From NCBI GenBank assembly GCA_963977495.1, contig CAXBOT010000006.1, positions 34,486 through 98,485 of the forward strand: a DNA stretch of 64,000 nucleotides, written 5' to 3'. This DNA comes from UBA1672 sp963977495. GTDB lineage: Bacteria > Pseudomonadota > Alphaproteobacteria > Micavibrionales > Micavibrionaceae. The notes beneath the pieces were generated by a model. It was not told the DNA's origin. It did no database searches and saw only the letters and a list, made by a program, of their open reading frames with translations. Both the position numbers and the translations under genes were made by a program. Of this stretch, positions 1 to 9,446 are shown piece after piece (position 1 is the stretch's first letter; every line of letters begins with the position of its first letter).

Positions 1-1
1 T

Positions 2-706
2 GCTTATGGCTGCGCCCATGTTTTGCGCCAAGCGGGCGCTGATCTGGCCGTAACATACGCCAATACAAAAGCAGAGCCTTATGTCAGGCCGTTGGCGGAG
101 CAGCTGGAAGCGGCGATAATTATGCCTTGTGATGTGCGCGATGAAGAACAGATGGCGGCGTTATTTGAGGCCGTAGAGCAAGAATGGGGAACGCTAGACT
201 TCCTCTTGCATGCCATAGCCTTTGCACCCAAATCTGATTTACAGGGGCGCGTGACTGATTGTTCAAAAGACGGCTTTCTTGAAGCGATGGATATTTCTTG
301 TCACTCGTTCATTCGTTTGGCGAAACTTGCCGAACCTTTGATGAAAAACGGCGGGAGTTTATTAGCCGTGACTTATATCGGTAGCACGGAAGTCGTCAAA
401 CATTACGGTCTTATGGGGCCGGTTAAGGCGGCATTAGAATCTTCTGTACGTTATCTGGCTTCGGAACTTGGAGAGAAAAATATCCGTGTGAACGCTCTTT
501 CGCCAAGCGCCATTATGACACGCGCCGGATCGGGGATTGCAGGTTTTGACGAACTTCTCAAATCCACAGCTGTTAAAATGCCGCTGGATCGGATGATTGA
601 TCTCGGCGATATCGGCAATATGGCCGCTTTTTTGGTCAGTGATCTGTCCAAAAACATTACTGGTGGTGTACATATGGTCGATGGCGGATATGAAATAATT
701 AGTTAA
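2..706 (+). CDS. fabI: Enoyl-[acyl-carrier-protein] reductase (FabI type), 5' end outside the window
   Basis: This enzyme reduces enoyl-ACP with NADH in the last step of each fatty acid elongation cycle, in the cytoplasm. The frame is already open at base 2 (AYGCAHVLRQAGADLAVTY, matching the FabI glycine-rich cofactor region), so the TTG at 23 is not the real start and a short N-terminal part is missing. The Tyr and Lys of the SDR active site sit in VTYIGSTEVV and GLMGPVKAALESSVRYLA. The C-terminal VDGGYEI motif is typical of FabI. It lies 15 bases upstream of the MaoC-phosphotransacylase gene and is probably in the same operon, a context more typical of acyl-phosphate or PHA metabolism than of the housekeeping fab cluster. 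It may therefore be a second, specialised copy. The family call is firm; the housekeeping or accessory role is inference. Confidence 0.93.
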   Translation, partial: AYGCAHVLRQAGADLAVTYANTKAEPYVRPLAEQLEAAIIMPCDVRDEEQMAALFEAVEQEWGTLDFLLHAIAFAPKSDLQGRVTDCSKDGFLEAMDISCHSFIRLAKLAEPLMKNGGSLLAVTYIGSTEVVKHYGLMGPVKAALESSVRYLASELGEKNIRVNALSPSAIMTRAGSGIAGFDELLKSTAVKMPLDRMIDLGDIGNMAAFLVSDLSKNITGGVHMVDGGYEIIS

Positions 707-721
707 AAAGAGAAAACACAG

Positions 722-2122
722 ATGACCCATTTAAAGCAGTGTATTACCAATAAAACCTACGATGAGATAAAAATCGGAGATTCTGCCACTCTGACGCGTA
801 CTCTCACCAAACAAGATATCCAGCTTTTTGCCACTGTCACGGGCGATATGAACCCCGCACATCTGGATGAAGCCTATGCCAAGACTGATATTTTCCATCA
901 GATTGTCGGCCATGGAATGTGGACGGCCTCAATGTTTTCTGTCCTGCTTGGGATGCAGCTCCCCGGGCCGGGCACACTTTATCTGGATCAGAGCCTAAAA
1001 TTCCTAAAGCCCGTACATCTGGGGGATACAATTACTGCCGCGGTCAAGGTGATCAAAAAAGACGATAAACACAAACATATTACATTCGAAACACTCTGTG
1101 CCAATGAAGATGGCGAACATGTTTTGGAAGGCGAGGCACTCGTCCTTGCGCCATCTGAAAAGATAAGCTGGGATGCGTTACCACTCCCCGAAGTGCAGAT
1201 AAAAACGCCAGCGCATAACTATGAACAATGGTTGATGGACAAGGCATCAGGGCTGAAGCCTTTGCGCGTGGCGGTGGTGCATCCGGTGGATATTTATTCT
1301 CTCGCAGGTGCAGTGGAAGCAGCCAAGGCTGGTGTGATGGAGCCTGTATTAATAGGGCCGGAAGATAAAATTCGCAAAGTAGCGGAAGATGCTCATATTG
1401 ATTTAAGCCGCTATGAAATTGTGTCTACACCGCATAGCCATGCCGCCGCCGAAGCTGCCGTACAAATGGCACGTAACGGCGAAGTAGGGGCCTTGATGAA
1501 AGGCAAGCTCCATACCGATGAATTGATGGAGGCGATTATTCATAAAGAAACGGGGCTGCGTACAGGAAGGCGCATGAGCCATGTTTTCATGCTGGATGTA
1601 CCGCGTTACCACAAGCCGTTATTCCTAACAGATTCTGCTATTAACATCAGACCAGGCTTAATGGATAAAAAAGACATTGTGCAAAACGCGATTGATTTAT
1701 TTACCGTTTTGGGATTAGGAACGCCTAAAGTCGCCATACTGTCTGCTGTAGAAATGGTGAATGAAAACATCCCCTCTACAATTGATGCGACGGCGCTTTG
1801 TAAAATGGCAGAGCGCGGACAAATCGCGAATGGCATTGTTGACGGCCCACTGGCGTTTGATAATGCCATATCGAAAGAGGCTGCCGAAATTAAAGGCATT
1901 ACATCCCTCGTGGCCGGAGATGCCGATATTCTGGTCGTACCCGATGTTGAATCCGGCAATATGCTGTATAAAGAGCTGCGTTATTTCTCGGGCGCACAAG
2001 GGGCTGGCATTGTTCTGGGGGCGAAAGTACCAATTATCTTAACCAGCCGTGCAGGCGATGCTGAAAGCCGCGTTGTGTCTTCTGCTCTGGCGCTGCTATA
2101 TGCAAGAAAAGAGCTGGCATGA
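722..2122 (+). CDS. Bifunctional MaoC-like enoyl-CoA hydratase / phosphate acyltransferase
   Basis: This is a fusion of an N-terminal hot-dog MaoC domain (about residues 10-150) and a C-terminal PTA/PTB phosphotransacylase domain (about 165-466). The MaoC part carries the hydratase dyad spacing Asp42-x4-His47 in TGDMNPAHLDE and the GHGMWTA helix. The C-terminal part exchanges an acyl group between CoA and phosphate to give an acyl-phosphate (acetyl- or butyryl-phosphate). The reading frame overlaps ackA by four bases (ATGA), implying translational coupling so that the acyl-phosphate passes to the kinase. With fabI upstream, the operon could link (R)-hydroxyacyl/enoyl-CoA pools to substrate-level phosphorylation. 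The two-domain layout is known in Proteobacteria; the chain-length preference cannot be read here. Confidence 0.92.
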   Translation: MTHLKQCITNKTYDEIKIGDSATLTRTLTKQDIQLFATVTGDMNPAHLDEAYAKTDIFHQIVGHGMWTASMFSVLLGMQLPGPGTLYLDQSLKFLKPVHLGDTITAAVKVIKKDDKHKHITFETLCANEDGEHVLEGEALVLAPSEKISWDALPLPEVQIKTPAHNYEQWLMDKASGLKPLRVAVVHPVDIYSLAGAVEAAKAGVMEPVLIGPEDKIRKVAEDAHIDLSRYEIVSTPHSHAAAEAAVQMARNGEVGALMKGKLHTDELMEAIIHKETGLRTGRRMSHVFMLDVPRYHKPLFLTDSAINIRPGLMDKKDIVQNAIDLFTVLGLGTPKVAILSAVEMVNENIPSTIDATALCKMAERGQIANGIVDGPLAFDNAISKEAAEIKGITSLVAGDADILVVPDVESGNMLYKELRYFSGAQGAGIVLGAKVPIILTSRAGDAESRVVSSALALLYARKELA

Positions 2123-3189
2123 AAAAACTCATCCTGACCTGCAACGCCGGATCAAATAACACAAAGCTGGCGGCATTTGATGCTCAAACGCTTGAGCAAG
2201 TGGATCATGCCGCCGCCTATAATGCGGATGACGCGATTACATGGTTCAAGGGGCATGCGCATGTTGTGGCTGTGGGGCATCGCGTCGTGCATGGTGGGCG
2301 AGAGTTTACCCGCCCCGAACGCATTACCGGTGCGGTCGTTGAAAAACTGACAGCCCTTATTCCGCTTGCTCCGTTGCATCAACCCGCGGCTCTCAAGCTC
2401 ATAGACGCCGCCCAAAAACTATATCCCGACATTGCGCATATTGCCTGTTTCGATACGGCATTCCACCACACCATGCCCGATATTAATCGTCGCTTGCCTT
2501 TGCCGCGCAAATACCATGATGAGGGACTGCTTCGTTATGGCTTTCACGGCCTGTCTTACCAGCATATCGCGGATGTCTTGCCTGAACATGCACCCGATAT
2601 AGCAAAGGGGCGCGTGATTGTTGCGCATCTTGGCGGCGGGGCATCGGCTTGCGCGATGAAGGGTTTACGAAGCATAGACTCGACTATGGGGTTTTCTACG
2701 CTCGATGGTTTGATGATGGGGACGCGGTGCGGTGCGCTTGACTCTGGTGTGCTGCTCTATTTGTTGGAAACGGATGGCGTGTCGCTGCCCAGCCTCAGTG
2801 ATCTGCTCTATCACAATGCAGGCCTGAAAGGTGTATCAGGCATCAGTGATGATATGCGCGAACTACTCCACAGCAAAACTGAATCAGCAAAAGAAGCAAT
2901 AGAGCTTTACTGCGCGCTGGCCGCTAAACAAATTGCGGGTCTTATTCCGTCTATTGGAGGATTGGATGCCCTCATCTTTACGGGCGGTATTGGTGAACAT
3001 GCGGAAATTATTAGAGAGAAAATAACCGCACGGTTGCACTGGATCGGGGCTTTTGGTGTCTGTGTCATCCCTACGGATGAGGAGCTTGTCATGGCGCAAG
3101 CTTGTAAGACAATTCATAAGCATAAAGGGGGCGACAAAGCCGCAACCTCCCGCTGGATTAATGAAGGGGGTCACGCGAAAGGCAAATAG
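2119..3189 (+). CDS. ackA: Acetate/short-chain acyl kinase
   Basis: The enzyme transfers phosphate from acyl-phosphate to ADP to give ATP and acetate (or a homologous acid). The family signatures are visible: TCNAGSNNTKLAAF at the N-terminus, GHRVVHGGREFTRPE, LAPLHQPAAL, the substrate-pocket stretch FDTAFHHTMP, GFHGLSYQHIA, HLGGGASACA and FTGGIGEHAEIIRE. At 356 residues it is somewhat shorter than the usual ~400. The start overlaps the preceding gene by four bases. The last ~120 bases (3073-3195) reappear in shortened form at 19481-19559, so the 3' end of this gene marks one border of a duplicated or inserted segment. The final ~30 residues, after VMAQACKT, are unlike a normal AckA tail. Confidence 0.93.
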   Translation: MKKLILTCNAGSNNTKLAAFDAQTLEQVDHAAAYNADDAITWFKGHAHVVAVGHRVVHGGREFTRPERITGAVVEKLTALIPLAPLHQPAALKLIDAAQKLYPDIAHIACFDTAFHHTMPDINRRLPLPRKYHDEGLLRYGFHGLSYQHIADVLPEHAPDIAKGRVIVAHLGGGASACAMKGLRSIDSTMGFSTLDGLMMGTRCGALDSGVLLYLLETDGVSLPSLSDLLYHNAGLKGVSGISDDMRELLHSKTESAKEAIELYCALAAKQIAGLIPSIGGLDALIFTGGIGEHAEIIREKITARLHWIGAFGVCVIPTDEELVMAQACKTIHKHKGGDKAATSRWINEGGHAKGK

Positions 3190-3195
3190 AAGAAA
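3073..3195 (+). repeat. ackA 3'-end repeat, left copy
   Basis: This stretch codes for the last residues of ackA, starting at TDEELVMAQACK. It is repeated in direct orientation at 19481-19559, where about 43 bases are missing internally. Similarity stops within a few bases after the stop codon in both copies. The pair flanks 16.3 kb of accessory genes. It resembles the duplicated gene 3' ends left by site-specific or recombinational insertion, but no recombinase gene lies between the copies. Confidence 0.75.
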
Positions 3196-3475
3196 ATTTG
3201 CGTAAGAATGGCAGTGTTTGCAGTCTGGCGCTAACTATTATCTGCCGTTGTTTCACTGTTAATCGTTCAAAAACAGGAATTTTTTATAAATTTTCATCCG
3301 TTTTTATAAAAAGAGATCGTCAAATCCATAGGTACCAATGCTTTGTGTTAATTGTAGAAAATAATAACAGGGAACTATCAGTGAAAACGGTTAACTATAT
3401 TAGAATTCACGGATTTTATAAGTTAGAATTTGATTTGTTTCCCGTCAGGTCTTGTATGTGTCAGTTGTCAAAATT
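3190..3475. other. Intergenic junction between the ackA operon and the nuclease operon
   Basis: I see no convincing gene in these 286 bases; a 127-codon frame starting at 3198 has no homology I recognise and runs antisense into the nucleotidase gene. The segment is AT-rich. On the minus strand at 3436-3453 it carries an 18-base string, AAGACCTGACGGGAAACA, nearly identical to part of the ~50-bp repeat at 14564-14615 and 23927-23976. The two operons converge here. Confidence 0.5.
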
Positions 3476-4588
3476 TCAAGCCGCGCCATCAGGCCCGTTA
3501 TCATCCTCGGCAGGTTTAAATCCGGGCACTTGGCCAGAGAGGATGCCCGCCTTGATTCCCATATCAATATTTTTGGCCTGATCGTCGTAAAACTCTATGG
3601 ATTGGCCGCGCTCTAAGGCCATAAAAGCAAGTACTTCGAGGATAGGTTGTTTTGGTGCCCCTGCTAAAAAGTGCGCAGAGCCTGAGACATCTTCATCCCA
3701 TTGATACAAGGTTTCAATGGCACGTAAGGCCGGGTTGCTGCCACGAGCGGTAACAATTGAGATCGCATATGGCTTGTCCTCCCCCGCATACCTTTGATTA
3801 ACGCCATTATAATGATGGAATAATTCATAGGCGGGGCCATGGTTCATAGGCACATTACGCAGGCTTCTTTCATAAGAATCATAGGCCTGAAGGCCATGTT
3901 TTTGAAAAAAATCTTCTGACGTACTATCGAAGACAACACCATCAAGGTCAAAAACGTGATGCCCGATGACACTGCCATTAAACACAGGGCGCACATTCGG
4001 GGGAAGTGAAGGCTGCCTCATCTGTATAACCCGCCCTTCAACGGCCTCGTGCGGTCTTTCAGTTTGCTCTTCTAAAGAATAAAGAGGGACAATTTCTGCC
4101 CCCCTTTCCTTGTTTTGATGCGCGTTAATATCCGGATTATTAATTCTTTTGTTTTTAGCCAGATCGTAATAGGTGGAAAAAACGCCCGCTTTATTTCCGT
4201 CTGCAGCATCTTTCAAACTGGCTGTATAAAAATGCCTAATTTTATAGGCTTCAAGAAAAGGCACGGGGGATTGCCCATTGGTGAAAAACATCCGCCCTGG
4301 TGTAATGCCTTGGTCTTGCATTGTTATAATTGCGCGTCTTGCGGTAATAGGGCTGTTTTTAGAGCATACGACGACTTCTTCAAATTCTGGATTTTCAAAG
4401 GCTTGCTTTAAATGTTTAAAACCACGTCCTAATGGTAGGGGCTCGTCGGCATGCTCCTTCATATATGCGATATAGGATTCCTTGCCCTTTTCTTTGAAAA
4501 TCCTGTCCGGTTCTGACATATCAAACAACACGCTGGTTGATATGCCTTTAATCATTTTGTCGTCAGGCTCTTTTGTTCGTCTACTCAT
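3476..4588 (-). CDS. 5'-nucleotidase, cN-I-like (HAD-type) family
   Basis: The protein is predicted to dephosphorylate nucleoside 5'-monophosphates. The cN-I/PF06189 pattern is visible in both halves: SVLFDMSEPDRIF, ADEPLPLG, SKNSPITARRA, and GQSPVPFLEAY followed by YTAS. The catalytic HAD core then follows, with motif I FDLDGVVFD (about 213-221), motif II SIVTAR (about 277-282), a Lys in APKQPILEV and motif IV FYDDQ (about 333-337). A GTG at 4612 is in frame, but the ATG at 4588 is preceded by GGAG at good spacing and is preferred (370 residues). It starts 24 bases after the stop of the giant nuclease gene, so the two are almost certainly co-transcribed. This suggests it processes nucleotides released by, or limiting for, that nuclease; that link is inference. 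Confidence 0.85.
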   Translation of the reverse strand: MSRRTKEPDDKMIKGISTSVLFDMSEPDRIFKEKGKESYIAYMKEHADEPLPLGRGFKHLKQAFENPEFEEVVVCSKNSPITARRAIITMQDQGITPGRMFFTNGQSPVPFLEAYKIRHFYTASLKDAADGNKAGVFSTYYDLAKNKRINNPDINAHQNKERGAEIVPLYSLEEQTERPHEAVEGRVIQMRQPSLPPNVRPVFNGSVIGHHVFDLDGVVFDSTSEDFFQKHGLQAYDSYERSLRNVPMNHGPAYELFHHYNGVNQRYAGEDKPYAISIVTARGSNPALRAIETLYQWDEDVSGSAHFLAGAPKQPILEVLAFMALERGQSIEFYDDQAKNIDMGIKAGILSGQVPGFKPAEDDNGPDGAA

Positions 4589-4612
4589 TGTTTTCTCCGT
4601 TTTGCTTGTCAC

Positions 4613-7600
4613 TTACACAACAGGATCTAATTCTTCTAACGACCTGTCCTTATCGTTATGGGGTCGTCCGGCGCGGCTGTATTTTCGGATAGGGTTGATA
4701 AATAACTTGGTTCTTTCTGACAAGATTGCAGCATCACCATGTTCTGTTACCCATGATTTTATGGCCTTGAACAATTTCTTTTTCTTTGGGTCATCGCCGA
4801 TATAACGGGCATAAAGGTCAGGATCACCATCCAGTGCGTCAATTTCACCCTTGGCTTCGAGATAATGCTGATAGGCAAGAAAATCGCGCATGGCTTCGGT
4901 GCGTTCAAGGTCTTCTTCGAGCATATGGTCAGGATCAAAATCATAATGCACCTGATTGATTGTATCCATGGTTTCTTCAAGGACATTGCGTTCTTTCAAA
5001 AGGGCATTATAAAATATGTTTGCAGACGGAATATCATCGGCGCGCACTGATTCCACATAATCACGCACGGTTTTTGTTACATGGCGATAGGCTGAATTCA
5101 TGCCTGCTTTTGCGCGCATCCGAAGCAAGTTTTGTGCGCCATGTTCCGGCCTTGCAGCGCGTCCACCGCCGCTGTCTAATTGGCGTTCCAGATCGGGATA
5201 TTCATCAGGTCGTCTGTAATCATTATGGTATTTAGGTTCGTCACCGTCTTTTTGATTGTGCGCGATGCGGCCTTTGAGGATGCGCAACTCACGATCATTG
5301 TTCCATGCTTCCGACACTTTCTGTGCGATTGTTTTCCATTCATTTTGCGGATCGACATAATTCAAATGTCTTTTGATAACCCCCGCGCGGCGATCAAGCG
5401 TTTCTTTCGGCACTGTGCCGTTTGCTTTCACTCGCAAGCCGTAACGAGCCGGTACAACAATTGGGTTTTGTCTGAGGTCAAGCACTTCAAATACATCGTT
5501 ATCGTAATCAGCCAGCATTTCTGCAATTTTTGTAGCAGGCAAATGCAGGTAATCATTCGGATCATGTTTCAGGTTAAACACCACGGCGTAGCGCTCGGAA
5601 TCCATGGTGCCGATAAAAGAGCCCATTTGCGGTTTCGGGCGTTTTGCCGATGGGCTGACATAAGAGAAAATAGGATGCGGTCCGTTAAAACCCATATCCA
5701 TGCCCATTATATCGTTCAGCAGGTGACTGGTGGATGCATCGGCATTGATAATCATTTGTTCTGCTAAATCGGGAGCAATATCATATTGTTTCCAAAATAA
5801 ATCCATACATAGATTGGTGTCATATTGCCCGCCGTGGGCTTTCTTCTCGTCATAAGACAAACCATTTTCACGAGAAAGACTTTCCAGTGTATGGTCCATA
5901 AAATCAGCATCCGGCTTTTTGGCAACTTTATATTCCCCTGGGGCATATGCCGCCAATGCACGGGAAATGGCGCGTGTATCGATGGATATTGTTTTATAAG
6001 TTTGGTGCAAACGGGTATTGGTGTCCAGATTTCTGGCAGCTTCCTTGGCAATAAATTTTGAATCAAAACGCTCATTATGCCAGACGATTAAGGCCTTGAT
6101 ATCGTGGCGACTGACTTTACCATTTTCTGACTTTTCCTCGGCCAAAGCATGAGAATGTTTTTTCACCAAAGTAAGCGCCGTATTCATTTCATCAACGAAT
6201 TGTGCGGCGGGTAAGCCGTCCTCCAGATCTTTCGGGTGCGTGCCTGTTACCAGCATCGCTATGGGCGACGGCATGCGATAATCAGGGATGCGCTGGAATA
6301 ATTGAATGTTTTTGATTGTTTCGCGGGTTTCAACATCCTGAATGGTCAGGGCGAATTCACGCATAAGATGACGCATGGGTGATAAGCCGCCTGTTTCAGT
6401 GTCAGCTGCGCCAATCGCATGAATACCTTTATCCGCAAAGACGCCTTCTTTGTATTTATCAATGCCAAAGGCAATATCCTGCTTCAAAAACCCCTGAAGA
6501 TTATCGGCGTTGAATGAGCGCGAAAGAGAAACAGGCAATGATTGTCCCATTTCGAAATGAGAATTCACCCCTGCGATACCACGCGCTGTGTCTTCGAACG
6601 TATCAACCAATTGTGCCACAAGCGAAGTGGAAATGGGCTTTATGGGCATGACGGAAGTTGAAAAACGCCCCTTTAGATAGAACTTATCGCGTGATGGTGT
6701 GTGATTGGTAACCCCGATAAATTCTGATGGCACAGTGCGATAGAATGAAACTTTTTTTCCTTTTTCTATCCGCATTTCCATAGAGCCTGTAACCACAGTC
6801 GTGTCCGCACCGACTTTTTCGGCAATCTCTAAATGTTTTTGCAATTGATGAGGTCCGCCATGGACAGGGAAGATAAACGGTACGCCGGATTCGATAATCC
6901 CGCGTTCAATCCCTGCCGCATTGTTATGGCCGGAACTGTGACGGATCATTGGTGGCCCATAGGTTGATTGCTCTGCCAACGTTTCCATGGCTTCGGCTTC
7001 TTTATCGATGGCTTCGGGTAAAATGACATGCGCCCCGTGGAACATTTCGACATAGTCTTTTAAGGCCATTCTGCGGAAATAATTATCACCTGTCGGAATG
7101 ACACCTTGAAGCGGCGCAATAATATCATTGCTGCGGATGTTCCAGCGGTGTGGGGGCAGGGCATCACGCGCTGCGCGGTTAAGGGATGAAAATGCCTCAT
7201 CCTGCGTTCCCGTCACAAGCAGAGCATATTCGCCATCACGCGAAGGATCGGATAATAACGGCTCTACTTTGGTTTTCTGGGTTTGCATAATGATATCAAC
7301 ATCATGAAAATCCTTTGCCCATTTTTTCAGGTCATAAACTTTATCGGCATCGCGGACAAGATCTTCAACGGCTTTCCCGTCAATAATCAAGGTGCGTTTA
7401 TTGGTTTGTCCCAAAGCCGCAACCAGCGTGCCGAGCCTTGTAACGTTTGATCCCAACATCGGGAAAACAAATCGTTGTTCAGCATGATCTTTGACCGTCT
7501 TTACAATATCCTGCCGAACATCGGCTTCTAAAATATTATCGCCCGGTCTGATGGCTCCGGTTGAATCCGCGCTCATCGAATCCGGTTGGTGTCCGTGCAT

Positions 7601-9361
7601 CCAGATATGCAGCGGCGGGATACCAAGCTGTATTGAATCATCCCATTTATAATCACCGGTATGTCTGTGAGATCCAGCTTCGGTGATGATATCATACATT
7701 AAACCCGGATCAGAGTGCGGCATGGGGCCGACGCGCACTTCAAAAACATCATTAATGCGAAGTCTCGGAAAATATTCGTATGACCCCATTTTTTCGCCGG
7801 GCTGAACCTCTGTCCATTGCTCAATCTTTGTCCCTGCAATTTGCGTTTCTTTAATCGCGTTCGGATCTTGGGGGTTGATATCGGTCAGTAGGTTAATTGG
7901 ATAACATTTTTCGAAAATTTCATCCTTAATGGTATTTTCAATATCTAATTCGGACATATCCCGTTTGAGCTGTAGCATGGTCATTTCATTCATAATCAAA
8001 AGCGGAAGCGCATACCCCTTTTTCACAAGATAGGCAAGTTGCCCCAAATGGTCTTTATGACGGTGGGTAAATAAGATAGCGCCGACAGGCTCTTGCGGTT
8101 CATGAGCTTTATCATGTTTATGCCGCAGATACCGTCCGGCATTGAAAAAGGCCACATCAAAAACATCGTGAAATAAAACACCAGCATCAATCATCAGGGA
8201 TGCATTTTTTTGCTTTCCCTCATCGTTGAAAAACTCATAGCCGATAATATATTGGTTCGCGCCGATATTTTGATCTGCCGTAGAGACATAAGAGGTCTGA
8301 TTATTTCCGCCAATCGCAGAAAACGTCATAATCCCTTGTTTCGGGACGGTGTGTTTTTCGTTTAGATGCGGATAAATTCCAGTATAAAGATTAATATCCG
8401 TTGGCAACATAAAGCGTCGTTCATGCGGCGGTTTTTTCAAATCATCAATCAATGCACGATCACCAGCGCGTACCATACGGTTGATATTTCTGATGGCTTT
8501 CATAACAGAGCCAACCGCGCGGCTATCACTCAGATCCATTTTTACCCCCATATAGTGAAGGGACTTTATGCGTGCCTCTGCTTTGGGACTATCTTTGTTG
8601 GGTCTGACCTCAACTTTGTATAATTCTTCTTCTTTTTTACCACCGTCATTCTGAACGGTCACTGTGCCGGTAATATCCAGATGATTATGGTTACGCCCAC
8701 GTTTGTAATGATATTTGAACATTGAGTTCTGATGTTCTTCGCCTTGTCCGAAAAGGGTGAGCACTCTGGACTGTTGATCATTCTCTACATATTTTTGTGG
8801 GCCGACCCCCAGAATGGCATGCAAAAATAAAGCCGGATAAACCGGCTCTGCATCAGGATTAATAATTTCACCAACGGTCGTCTTTATGTCCCCGCTGGCG
8901 TATAATCCAGGCCAGGCACGCTTCCCGAACCCTGCCCCATATCCGGCACCGGATATTAATTGCACAGGATTAACCCATTCATTTTTCGATATAACAGCCT
9001 CAGAAAGAGGCTTAGTGATACGCGGCAACGAAACATGGTGTTTGTGATCATCGAGGTCTAAATCTTGCCCGTCTACGTTTGCTTTGATGATTGTGATTGT
9101 GTTTTCATCCTGCGCGCATGACAGGTACAGAAATGGAACACTTTCATTTTTACCGTTATTATGATGATGGGAATATGTGAAGGTAACATCAAAACCAAGG
9201 GTTGTTTTCTCAGCCTTGATCATCAAGGTTCTTATCTCTCCAGTTTCCAAATCAGTCGCAACCGTAGCGAAGCTAGACTCGTTTGAATTGCGCAGGTGTT
9301 CGTGTAAATCGCGCACACCGAAAGAAGAGAAAAACTCCTCCTTATCGTAGGGTTTATCCAT
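4613..9361 (-). CDS. Giant RNase J-like MBL/beta-CASP nuclease fused to an ExoI-like DEDDh exonuclease (1582 aa)
   Basis: Three parts can be seen. Residues 1-370 are a polar N-terminal region I do not recognise. Residues about 380-900 follow RNase J: FTHRHKDHLG with His433, His435, Asp437 and His438, then MPHSDPG, RHTGDYKWD (His567, Asp570), a beta-CASP section (PMLGSNVTRLGTLVAAL, LLVTGTQDEAFSSLNRAA), SSGHNN (His812) and PVHGG (His834). Residues about 980-1350 follow SbcB/ExoI: AADTETGG (Asp987, Glu989), WHNERFD (Asp1100), AHGGQYD (His1176, Asp1181), then the ExoI-type GSFIGTMDSERYAVVFNL and LDLRQNPIVVP. All DEDDh and most MBL metal ligands are present, so both nucleases look active. The C-terminus (1350-1582) is charged and helical. 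A normal RNase J is about 550 residues and ExoI about 475, and I know of no described fusion of the two. It heads an operon with a 5'-nucleotidase and is divergent from a nucleotide cyclase gene. Confidence 0.85.
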   Translation of the reverse strand: MDKPYDKEEFFSSFGVRDLHEHLRNSNESSFATVATDLETGEIRTLMIKAEKTTLGFDVTFTYSHHHNNGKNESVPFLYLSCAQDENTITIIKANVDGQDLDLDDHKHHVSLPRITKPLSEAVISKNEWVNPVQLISGAGYGAGFGKRAWPGLYASGDIKTTVGEIINPDAEPVYPALFLHAILGVGPQKYVENDQQSRVLTLFGQGEEHQNSMFKYHYKRGRNHNHLDITGTVTVQNDGGKKEEELYKVEVRPNKDSPKAEARIKSLHYMGVKMDLSDSRAVGSVMKAIRNINRMVRAGDRALIDDLKKPPHERRFMLPTDINLYTGIYPHLNEKHTVPKQGIMTFSAIGGNNQTSYVSTADQNIGANQYIIGYEFFNDEGKQKNASLMIDAGVLFHDVFDVAFFNAGRYLRHKHDKAHEPQEPVGAILFTHRHKDHLGQLAYLVKKGYALPLLIMNEMTMLQLKRDMSELDIENTIKDEIFEKCYPINLLTDINPQDPNAIKETQIAGTKIEQWTEVQPGEKMGSYEYFPRLRINDVFEVRVGPMPHSDPGLMYDIITEAGSHRHTGDYKWDDSIQLGIPPLHIWMHGHQPDSMSADSTGAIRPGDNILEADVRQDIVKTVKDHAEQRFVFPMLGSNVTRLGTLVAALGQTNKRTLIIDGKAVEDLVRDADKVYDLKKWAKDFHDVDIIMQTQKTKVEPLLSDPSRDGEYALLVTGTQDEAFSSLNRAARDALPPHRWNIRSNDIIAPLQGVIPTGDNYFRRMALKDYVEMFHGAHVILPEAIDKEAEAMETLAEQSTYGPPMIRHSSGHNNAAGIERGIIESGVPFIFPVHGGPHQLQKHLEIAEKVGADTTVVTGSMEMRIEKGKKVSFYRTVPSEFIGVTNHTPSRDKFYLKGRFSTSVMPIKPISTSLVAQLVDTFEDTARGIAGVNSHFEMGQSLPVSLSRSFNADNLQGFLKQDIAFGIDKYKEGVFADKGIHAIGAADTETGGLSPMRHLMREFALTIQDVETRETIKNIQLFQRIPDYRMPSPIAMLVTGTHPKDLEDGLPAAQFVDEMNTALTLVKKHSHALAEEKSENGKVSRHDIKALIVWHNERFDSKFIAKEAARNLDTNTRLHQTYKTISIDTRAISRALAAYAPGEYKVAKKPDADFMDHTLESLSRENGLSYDEKKAHGGQYDTNLCMDLFWKQYDIAPDLAEQMIINADASTSHLLNDIMGMDMGFNGPHPIFSYVSPSAKRPKPQMGSFIGTMDSERYAVVFNLKHDPNDYLHLPATKIAEMLADYDNDVFEVLDLRQNPIVVPARYGLRVKANGTVPKETLDRRAGVIKRHLNYVDPQNEWKTIAQKVSEAWNNDRELRILKGRIAHNQKDGDEPKYHNDYRRPDEYPDLERQLDSGGGRAARPEHGAQNLLRMRAKAGMNSAYRHVTKTVRDYVESVRADDIPSANIFYNALLKERNVLEETMDTINQVHYDFDPDHMLEEDLERTEAMRDFLAYQHYLEAKGEIDALDGDPDLYARYIGDDPKKKKLFKAIKSWVTEHGDAAILSERTKLFINPIRKYSRAGRPHNDKDRSLEELDPVV

Positions 9362-9446
9362 GTTTTTAAATCTCTAAATCGTTCTCCGTAATCAGTATTA
9401 AAAAAAATCATGTTGTGATGCAACAATTTTTTTTATTAAAATTTTT
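9362..9446. promoter_or_regulatory. Divergent promoter region between nuclease operon and cyclase gene
   Basis: These 85 very AT-rich bases separate two divergent starts, so both promoters must lie here or in the flanking coding sequence. An inverted repeat TGTTG-N5-CAACA at 9411-9425 could be an operator or part of one. No clear -35/-10 pair stands out amid the A/T tracts, and no strong ribosome binding site precedes either gene. Confidence 0.4.

Noticed and set aside
4865..6061. Plus-strand frames of 60-195 codons inside the giant nuclease gene
   Set aside because: They are antisense to a protein with complete catalytic motifs and show no family features of their own.
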